Assembly: GCA_964478775.1 (NCBI GenBank)
Contig: CAYZJC010000011.1
Location: forward strand, 1-41,026
Direction: 5' to 3'
Length of the DNA stretch: 41,026 nt
Source of the DNA: PNMQ01 sp964478775
Lineage (GTDB): Bacteria; Pseudomonadota; Alphaproteobacteria; Paracaedibacterales; CAIOTO01
A program made the translations under genes and the position numbers. Within the stretch, counting starts at the first letter, position 1, and each line of letters starts with the position of its first letter. Below, in pieces: positions 8,485 to 19,000 of this stretch. The notes beneath the pieces were generated by a model that made no database searches, was not told where the DNA came from, and saw only the letters and a list, made by a program, of their open reading frames with translations.

Positions 8485-10030
8485 CTATACCTGAGGACTC
8501 AAATAAAGAACGCCGTTAGTTGCAAGGCTTGATAAGTTAAGACCCGTTGCCATCTTTAATGTTCCATTTGCGCCAATGGTAAGGGTATGTCCATTTGCTT
8601 GAATGCTTGTAAGCGTTAATGTTTGGCCATTAGGGTCAATTATGCTGTCTGCATCTAAGATGATAGCTTGCGCAAGCGTTAAATTTGAGGTCACTTTAAG
8701 CGTGCCGCCTGCCAATCTAATAGCCTCATTCAAACCTGTTGCATTTGCATTACTAATGCTTAACACCCCTTCACTGACCACAAAATTGCCTGCGCGCGTA
8801 TTACTGGTTCCTGAAATTGTAAGCGTTCCACTGCCAATCTTCTTCAGTTCATACCCCCCACTTAGCACCTGTGACAATATCACATTATTGTCTTTAATAT
8901 CTAAGACTGAATTACCTACCACATTAATTGCTGCGTTGCAGTTAAAGCTTGCTGTTAATTGAAGCGTCCCCCCCGCAAGTGTAAACCCACTAAAATAATT
9001 AGCACCTATTTTTAAGGTACCCGTATTTACCAGAGGTTTTAAAGTGCTTTGTGCATTTGTACCATTAAAGGCAAAGGTACCGGAACCTGTAACTGTCAAG
9101 CCCCCCATGGTTCTGTCAAGCGTGCCAGAGAAGGTAGAGCCATTCACTGTGTTCACAGTCAATGTCTTTGCACTGCCATCACTTTTAATCACACCATTTC
9201 CTGACAGATCACTTATCGTACGATCTACCCCAAGCAAATTATACACACCATTCATCGCAACCTGACTTGCTGTAGACAAATCGCCTACTAACTGCACTCT
9301 AGGACTCACTGTTACTATACCCGTTCCATACATTTGTGACAAAGTAAGCGTTGAAGGAATTGAGTTATTAATAGGTGCAACAGATAGGGCACCGGCGCCT
9401 AAGATCAGCTTATCAAATGTTGCTCCTCCATTTATTTGCATCATAAAGTTCAAAGTTCCATCATTTTGAACAGGCGCGTTAATTCCCATTACACCTGCAT
9501 AAAAAGCCACCCCTAAAGTTGCGCCACTTGCAATATTAACGGCGCGTGCATTTGAATTGCTTCCTAAAACGGTGAGTGTTCCGCCATTGACTATAAGCGC
9601 ACCCGCACCACTATTGGCACCTGAAAGAACCAGTGTTCCACTGTTAACGGTTGTATCGCCTTGATAGGTATGATTACTTGACAAAGTAAGTGTTTGTGAA
9701 CCATTTTGGACCACAGACCCACTTCCTGAAATAATTTGAGAAGATGTTTCATTAAAGCCTTGTTGATAAAGCAATGTGCCATTATTCACAATACCACGAC
9801 TGCTGGCAATGCTGCCTGTCACCTTCAAAGACCCTTGCATAATGGTTGTAAGCCCAGTGTATGTTTGTGCAGAAGAAATTGTTGTGAGATTAGCATCTTT
9901 TTTAATAAATTCTCCGATACCACTGATGACACCAGCATAAAGATAATCAGAAGCAAAATTAAATGTTAAAGTCGCATTATCTAAAATATTATATGTATTT
10001 GGCATTGAACCTGTCATCTCTAGTGCACCT
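8485..10030 (-). repeat. C-terminal PATR tract of the giant minus-strand protein
   Basis: Roughly 510 codons of diverged PATR repeats such as ISGSGSVVQNGSQTLTLSS and LSGANSGAGALIVNGGTL. The tract runs to the stop codon. In classical autotransporters such repeats precede a barrel of about 250-300 residues, which is missing here. Confidence 0.75.
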
Positions 10031-13000
10031 TGGGTAACAGTTGTTGTTCCTGTATAAGTATATACACCTGCAAGTTTAAACTTTTGAACACCCGTTTTCA
10101 CAAGTGAAATGTTATCTTGAATATTTCCACTAAAGATTTGATCATTTTTAGCGGCAATCAACGTAAGAACTGGCGCAGTTTGAGATGAGTTACGAATAGT
10201 AGTTGAAAAATTCACACTATCAGCATCATTTAAGGCTGTATCTTTACCATTTAAGTCACCTATAGGTAAAATATTAATTGTAATGGTTTGCTCTTGTGAT
10301 TGAGCTGCAGTAGGTTGACTTGAATCAGCCACTTTAAACTTAAATGTATCGATCCCTACATAACCACCATCAGACACATAGCTAAAATCATTGCCATTGA
10401 CAGTGACTTGCCCATAAGAAGGCTGTGAAGAAATTAAATATGTATAAGGAGACCAGCCACCCGTAACATAGGGTAATTCGCCTGATAAATTCGTATTATA
10501 CCCCATTGTAAACGTGTTAGCGGTTAAAAATGTAAATGTAGGACTCGCTACATTTATCGTAATCGTATTTATTAAGACATTATTTGACGAATATCCCCCA
10601 TCTTTAATTTGATAAACAAAACTATCTGACCCATAAAAACCTTCAGACGGATCATAGATAAAAATATTCCCATTTAACGACACTGTTCCATATGCAGGGG
10701 CCTGCGATACAGTTGCATTATAATAGCGTGTTCCCCCATTGACTATCGGCAGATTTCCCGCAACCTTTGTTCCATAAACTCCTGAGTAAGAAATCGTCTG
10801 GTTAGTAGCCCAAGAAAGTGCAGTGGGTGCAGTAGTAGCTTGATAAATGGAGGAATTGAGAAGAGAGGGGTTTAGATTTAAATTATTAATCTCATCATAA
10901 GTTAACAGACTTCCTTTATTTTTAATATTTGTAGCACTAATCTTACTATATTGTTTTGCATATAAATTTGATGGGTAATAACTACGAAATCCCACATAGC
11001 CTTTAGAAAGTAAGAATATATATCCATTAGATCTAATACCGGAAAATGCTATATTTTGAGCAATAGTCGAAGAAAATGTGTTAACACTAGCCTCTGCGTC
11101 TGTATAAATATCTGTAGCAGTATTCACAATTTTCTTATTCTTTGGTGCAGGGTATTGACTTACCCCTCCACTTATTGTCAATTCATTATTTAACGTTAAG
11201 TCTTTCACGGTCGTTAAATTGCCCATCACCATATTAACATACCCAGAAACAGTTGCCGGTTGATAAAACCATGCTGCCCCCCCATTTTGCACCACAAATG
11301 ATGACCCATATGACAAAGCAGTTGAGCTATTATAAACGCCAAAATATATCGTCTTGCCGATAATAATAATTCTACCAGAACCAGAATCACCCTTCAGCAC
11401 AGTTGAGCTTGAATATGGATTAACAAAGTAAATCGTACCATTGTTAGAAATATTACCATTAATATCTCCTGCTGTTTTATAAAGAGTACCTCCACTATCT
11501 AAGCTGAGATCTCCTTTAATCGTATTGTTTGTTGCTAATGTATTGCCTTTAATACTTAAAGGTCCTGTATAACTTGCAAAATTCCCGTTGAAGGTGAGTG
11601 GCCATACACCTTGGATGATTAATGAACCTGCTCCACTAACTGCCCCTGAATACGTAAATGAGGAACTTGGTGAAAAGATCACTGTTCCTGCAATAGCAAG
11701 GGCGTTGTGATTAGGTAACGTACTTTTGATTTCAAGGGATCCAGATGTGATGTTAAGAGCCCCGAGATATTGTTCCATATGAGACACAATCAGTTTACCT
11801 GTATTATTTCCACTACTATCAATTACTGTTAATGCACCTCCACCACTTATCAGGCCAGTCAGCGTAAGCGTTACACCTTTCGTATCAATCGTAGCTGCTG
11901 ATAAAAATGAAAACGGATTGGCAAGCATTAAACCACTCGTCCCCGCTTGAAGCGTCACAGATCCGCCAGATATTGCATTAAATGCAACCTCTTGATTAGA
12001 TAAGGCTTGATTGTGTTGTATATTAACCTTTCCATTAAGTAATATGGCTGCTCCTGAGTATGTATTGGCACTTGAAACTGTTAACAACTGGTTCGCATCA
12101 CTTCCCTTAAAAATAAGATTCGTTGTGCTAATTGGTGAAGAAAGTGTTGTTGTGGAACTATAAACATTCACCTTATTTGTATAGACCGTTGAACCTGATG
12201 TGCCTTGATATACATTTCCCCCATCTGAAAAGACGGTGCGTGCATATGCCGTTGGTACTCTTAATGTACCCCCACCAATAACAACAATATCACTTTGTAT
12301 AAGTGCAGAGCCTGAAATATCAATTGTTCCTCCACTTGTATCAAACACACAACTAGAGCCTAATGGCATACTCACATTTGTTAAAGCTAAAGCTATGTTA
12401 TTCGCACTCAGTTTGAAAATACCATCATTAAGTGTAATTAAGCCTGCACCAAGATTATTAAGACTTGCAACTTTCAGCGTTCCACCATTTAGCGTTGTGC
12501 CACCTGAATATGTATTGGAATTTGACAAAGTGAGAACTGCAGCACCATTAATAATAACAGAACCCGTACCACTGATTAATTGGGAATAGGTGACATCTAA
12601 AATTTGACCAAAAATTAAAACAGAATTATTGACGATAGCCCCTCCTAAGGTGCCATTTAACTGCAGCGAACCAGAATTCACATAAACTGTACCTGTAAAA
12701 CCAGAACTTGCCCCCGATAATGTTAATATATTGCTACCTGACTGATTAGCAGCACCTGCACCACTTATGACACCACCATAAGTGTCAGCAAAGTCTTGAG
12801 AGAATATAAATGAGGCGCCGCTCGATATTTTAATCTCTTTACTATTGTCAATAGTTCCTGAAATTTTTAACGTTCCTGCTGTAATGGTTGTATTCCCAGT
12901 ATAATTATGAACATTTGATAAAATTACAGTGTTTGATCCGCTTTGTTGAACCCCACCTGTGCCATCAACAACCCCCTCATAAGTATACGAACCACTTGTT

Positions 13001-16000
13001 TTTTGAAATAATAATGTTCCATTACTTACAATAGAAGATCTATAATTAATATCATTGTTATCTCCAACTTTCAAAGTCGCATTTGCTTCTATAGTTAAAT
13101 CTCCAGACACGTCTTGTTCACTTAACAAGGTTAGCGTCCCCCCCCTAATACTCAGCGATCCCGGTCCTGACACCACAACATCCGTAGAACTATTAGTCGC
13201 CAAATTCAATACAACTGCTAAAGAATTATCTGTTATAATAGATGCCAAACTATCAATAGACTGAATAATCAAAGACCCATTATTTTGCGTATTATTAATC
13301 AATTTTATTTGATTTTTATTAAGAGTTAGAGCTGTTACCGTGAGTACATTATTATCTATTTCCCAATTTGTATATTTTGAACAGCTAACAGAACTTAATG
13401 TATATGTACCTCCCACTCTTAGATCACCACCATTCAGTGTGATTGCTTGTGTCTTGCTTGAATAAATACCAAGTGAACCAGAATTTACAGTAATTTGACG
13501 TGTAGGATTTTGACTAAAACCTATAGCAGAAGATTGCTTTCCCTGTATCACAATGCTTGTAATAGAGGATGCAAAGGTCCCCTCATACAAAGAACCATTT
13601 TGTGCATAAAAAGTAATACCAGTATTGTCCGCAGAATTTTGAATTGTTCCAGTGCCACTTGGATCGATAACCTGACCCCCACTTGACTTATTGATATCTA
13701 ATGTCCCATTAACCGTCACACCTACAGAATTAAAGATACTTCCTTTTACAGTGACACCGCTATCAATCACAGTACTTCCTGTGTATGTATTTGGTGTAGA
13801 ACTTGTGAGGTTAAACACGCCAGCAACAGCACTATTTGAATTGCTGGAGGCAAATGTCATACCCCCTGGGCCTTGTATGCATCCAGAAATTTCCATATTT
13901 TTTCCAGCTATATCAATTTTTCCTGAATCAATCAAATATACTGGTGCAGTCATATAATAGAACAACTTCATCGTATTTCCTGCTTTAATTTGTGAAGAAC
14001 TTGAAATAAAGTAAACAGGATTAGTAATTCTAAACATTGTCAACAAGTTCCAGTCTATTGCTGGCATACTGTTCCAACTTTTTGGGATTGACCCTGTGAC
14101 TGAAGACAATGTTGGTTTCACAGCAAAATTTGCAATTGCATAAGAATTTGCATTGGTCCCATGACAAAACCTAAAACTCTCCGTACCATCAGGATTACCA
14201 GACTTAATGTAACTCAATTCCAAACTCATATCATTTAAAGTCAAAGTCCCATAAGTTAAGCTATAGGCACCACCATTAGAGGGCGAAACAACAGTTCCGC
14301 TAGCGTTTTTTACGGTGTATAATGTATTAACTGTTTCGCTAGCCGTTACAAATGGAAAATTAAACAGATTATTTTTTCCACACTCTAAATCAAAAGTTTG
14401 AGTAAGCACAGGTGAGCCCGATTTAATATATTGAAGAGTGAGGGCTGAGCCTGCACCTGTTTTGCTATTATTTGGTGTACTCACTGAGACGATTCCATTT
14501 GTTTGCGTGCAACCCCGTAACCCATTCGTTGTTGAATACCCAAGAGAGCCTGTGGCTGATGAAGCCGTATTTGAGGTAGAGGAAGAAGAAGCCGATGCAG
14601 GAATATGTGAGCCCTGGCAATTTCCAGGTGTAAGTGAAGCTGATAAACCTGTCATTCTCAAAAGGGACTGTGAGCCAAAAGGAACGGTAACGGCAGTTTG
14701 CGTTAAAGTACCATTCTTATAATGTGTAACGGTAAATTGGCCTGAAGTTGCAGTTGATGTTGCAGGTTTAGTATACGTAAACCCTGAGCTAGTTATATTA
14801 GCTACTCCACCACCAGATACTGCCCCGACACTATAATTATTTGTTTGCGCTAGGCTAAAGGAACCCACGAAATTAATATGAGGCAAAATACCGCCAATTC
14901 CTCTATGAAGATTTGTAAAAATAAAATACTGAGACAAATAAACGCTATCTTTATATTTAAAATTCATAAGAATTCTTTCGAAGTTATTATTCTTTCCATA
15001 CGAAAACGTACCGTCTGAATTAAATACGATAGAGCCCTGAGGAGTAACGATTTTTCCCCCCTGAATTTGAACGGCGCCTCCATTACAAGTAACATCATAA
15101 CTATAGTCATAAGTTTCATCGCACTGCATCAAATTGTCCACAAACAAGCTCTTCGCAGCGTTTGCAGCAAGATTACTCATTCTTTTATCCGTTAATGATG
15201 AAGATAGAAGTATAGGCTGAGAAGGAACGTTAGTTGTACCAACAAGCACCGTCACACCAGGTGCATATTGTACAGGACCAGTATACCCAACAGGAAGCTT
15301 TAAAGTCCCTGATCCCAAAACACTAAGCAGTTTATTGTAATGTATAATAATGGCAGAACTAAAATCAACTGTTTTTCCGTTAAGATGAATAGCCACATTA
15401 TCTCTTATATACATCCAATTTCTAAAGCTAAAGTTATCAAACGCTTGCAATATACCCCCATTAAAATTAAAGGTGCCCGTTCCTACGCTTCCAACAGATA
15501 AAATACCAGAAGTAAGTGTGGTAGCCCCCGTATAAGAATTATTTTTTGAGGCAAGCGTTAAAATAGAGCTCCCCTTTTGTTCTATAGAACCCGTACCACT
15601 AATAGGGGCATTATACGTGTCAGGTAGAGCTCTATTAAACACAAGAGTACCATTATTGGTGATACGAGAGGTATTCACAAAACTACCTGTAACATTAACA
15701 ACTGACGAAGAAATAGTGGTCGGCCCTTCGTATGTGCTTTCAGCTGTCAAATACAAACTTCCTTTTGTAGAGGCACTATCACCAATCGTAAAGCTGCGAG
15801 AAGATGGCCCCTTAATCGTCCCTGAAAGTGTTGCTGTGGTGCCATTAATATCAAAAAAACCATTTCTTAAAAGATCAAGATCATTGTTTATTATAAAAGG
15901 TGAAACACCGGCTTGAAGGGTTGTGGATCGTCCCCCCAACCCCTGAAACATTACTTCTCCTGTTGATAAAGCACCGTTATTAAGTACTTTTAAGGTACCG

Positions 16001-19000
16001 GCTAAAATTTCTGTTCCTCCTGTAAATGTATTCACTCCATCTACAGTCATCACCCCGCCGTTCGCATTAATCACTAATGTATTATTGCCTGTTGGAATTG
16101 TAGCCGCCCCACTTGTTACCATTTGTGTAGTATTGGTAGCATTCGTCAAGACGATACCAGGAACATAACTAATAGCACCAGCATAGCTTGAGGAAAAATT
16201 AATTGTCCCAGCCCCTAAGACATACAGCGTAAGGTTGTTATGTGCCAGACTGCTAGGTAATTTTAATGTGCCCCCATTTAATAATACATAACAAGTTTTT
16301 GTTAATTTAATAGTTTGAGCAGAAAGATCGATTGCCTCCCCACTATCAATTTGCAAAGTCCCACCATCAATCGTCAATGAAGAACCAATATTCTTTCCAG
16401 CCGTTATACTTAACGTGACGTCGTTCCCAATTGTGGTAAGGCCTGTATATGTATTGGCACCAGAAAGACTAATCGTTCCAGAACCCGTCAGTGATAAATT
16501 ACCCGCACCAGAAATAACACCAGACATTGGCATTGTATATCCATCTTCATTGCTATTAACAAATGAGGTAGTATTGGTTGCCAATGAGATTGCTTTTGAA
16601 AAGGGTGTCGTCCAATCTTGACCGGCCAGTAGCGCACCACCAGATAATGTAAGACTTCCAGCACCAATGCCCGTTGCATGCATTAATTCAACAGCACCAT
16701 CTTTAATTTCAACATTTCCGGTATAGGTCGTTATTTCTGCAGGCAATACAACATTCCCATTACCAACTTTTGTAAATTTTTTTGAACCTATTAAATTTGC
16801 AACCTCAAGCGTGCGTCCTGCCGTGTCAATGATCGAATCAGCATCAAAAGTAATTGCTTTTGGAAATGAAAAGCTTGCATCCAATCTTAGCATTCCACCA
16901 TTTAGCTTAATACCTGCAAAGTTGCTATCATTCATAAGGCCAAATATACCTGAATTGACCTGGGGTGAAAGCAATCGATTATTATTCACTCCCCTGAATG
17001 CAAAGGCATTAGTGTTAGCAGTTGCCCTGCTAATGATGAGACCAGCAAGCCCGGTATCTAACGTTCCTGAAAATACAGACCCATTAGCAATAGCAACGGT
17101 TAATATATTTGAACTTTGTGCATTTTGCACCTTTCCAGTTCCGCCAAGATCAATCAATGTTCTATCAAGCTGTTTTAAATCATATACACCAAGTGAATTA
17201 ATTAACACACCAGTAGAAGTAGAAATATTCCCCATTAAAACTCCAGTATTAATTGTGGTTCTCCCTGTATACGTCGTATTCGTGAGTGTTAATTTTCTTA
17301 ATCCATTTTGAATCACTGACCCAGTACCAGAAACAGTACCTGTGTAATTGGCTTCCTCACTGTGGTTAAAAACCAATGTGCCTAATACAGTAATAGCTTT
17401 ATTCAGCGGTAAAAGATTATTAGCTTGTAGTGTGCTACCCGCATTAATTGTCAAAGCGCCACTGTACGCATGAATACCAGTTAAAATTTGAGTACCATTT
17501 CCATTAATACTTACATTAACAAGGGAACTATCTAATTTCCCAAAGAAATTATTCGTAGCACTGGTTTGCATAACAAGTGAGGCCGCATTCAAACTTTTTA
17601 TTACAGATGAACTTCCCCCTGTTAAATTTTGAAGTACAAAAGATGAATTAACTTCCCCATTCCATAAATAGGTACCATCAACTGCAATAGCAGGAGCCGT
17701 TACCACATTTCCACTTAATGTCCCTTCTTTAACAAAGATTAAACCGTCATGTGTATTACTACCATTTACAGTGAGCACCCCTGAACCTATTTTGCGTAAA
17801 TTTCCAGAACCACGCAACCCCACAGGGGACGTAAGATCAACTCCATCTGTGTTAATGATTGAAAGTGTTCCTTGTGTAAGTTGTAAAGGCTTGTTGGTTA
17901 ATGTCAATGTTTGTGTGGGCTGAAAAATTCCCCCACTTAAAATAAGCGCCCCTGCACCTAAATTATTAAGGGTTGAAACTTTTAACGTTGTGTCTTTTAA
18001 AATTTGTGATGACCCAGTGTAAGTATTGGACCCTGACAATATAAAACCACTTGAAGGGTTGCGAAAACTAATATTTCCAGCACCACTTAACACCGAAGAA
18101 ATTGTTACATCACTATTGTTTCCTAGGATAGTTGATGTCGTATTTTGTGCCAATGTTAGAGGATATATCCACGAGGCCTGATCTTGCTGAATTTGCAGTG
18201 AACCACCGTTTAAAATAATGCTAGGGGAGGAGCTACCACTAAACCCCTTCATACTTAAGATTCCTCCTGAAAGCCTAGTTATTCCCGAATAAGTATTGTC
18301 ACCTAATAAATTCACTACACCAGGACCGTTTTGCTCTATTGAACCAGAGCCAGATATTGTGTCATAAATAAAACACTCAGCGGGGCTATTAAATATTAGA
18401 TTACCAAAGGAAGAAACTGCTGTTAAACCAACAAAATCATAAAAAACTGCAGATACCTTCTCATCCACCAATAAAGATTGTAGTTTTATATTATTGAAAA
18501 ATGAAATACGGGATGCAGCGCCAGTATTGATCAGGTTTAATGTTGCGGAACCTGCAATTTTGCCTCTCATCGTTGTCAATATGCCCCCTAAATCAATATA
18601 CCCCTCAGATAGCATCAATATCTCAGAACCAAGACTAATAGGTGTCGTGCCTGCCATTTGCAAAACAGATTTGGAGGTATAATTTGCATTAGACTGATCG
18701 TAAAACTTAATTATTCCTTTCAAAACATTGTTTGCTGGAATTTGCAAAGTGCCCTCTAACAATAAAACATCACGATCATAATTACCTTGCAGATATCTGC
18801 CTCCCTCAGATGTTGAGTTATCAAAAACTAAAGTTTTTCCTGGTGCCTTTAAAATAACGGAGCCTGCCCCTTTAATATATCCTGAAGGTTTAGAACTACT
18901 AGAACCAAAATAATCCTTATCAAAACTCCTCCATAAACCTGCTGAGCTACCCAACTCTCTATTACCCAGTGTAACCATATCGGCAGAGTTTAAATATACC

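Noticed and set aside
8485..9400. Classical C-terminal autotransporter barrel in the minus-strand giant
   Set aside because: The last several hundred residues continue the PATR pattern to the final residues LSPQV, with no alternating amphipathic barrel strands and no terminal aromatic residue.
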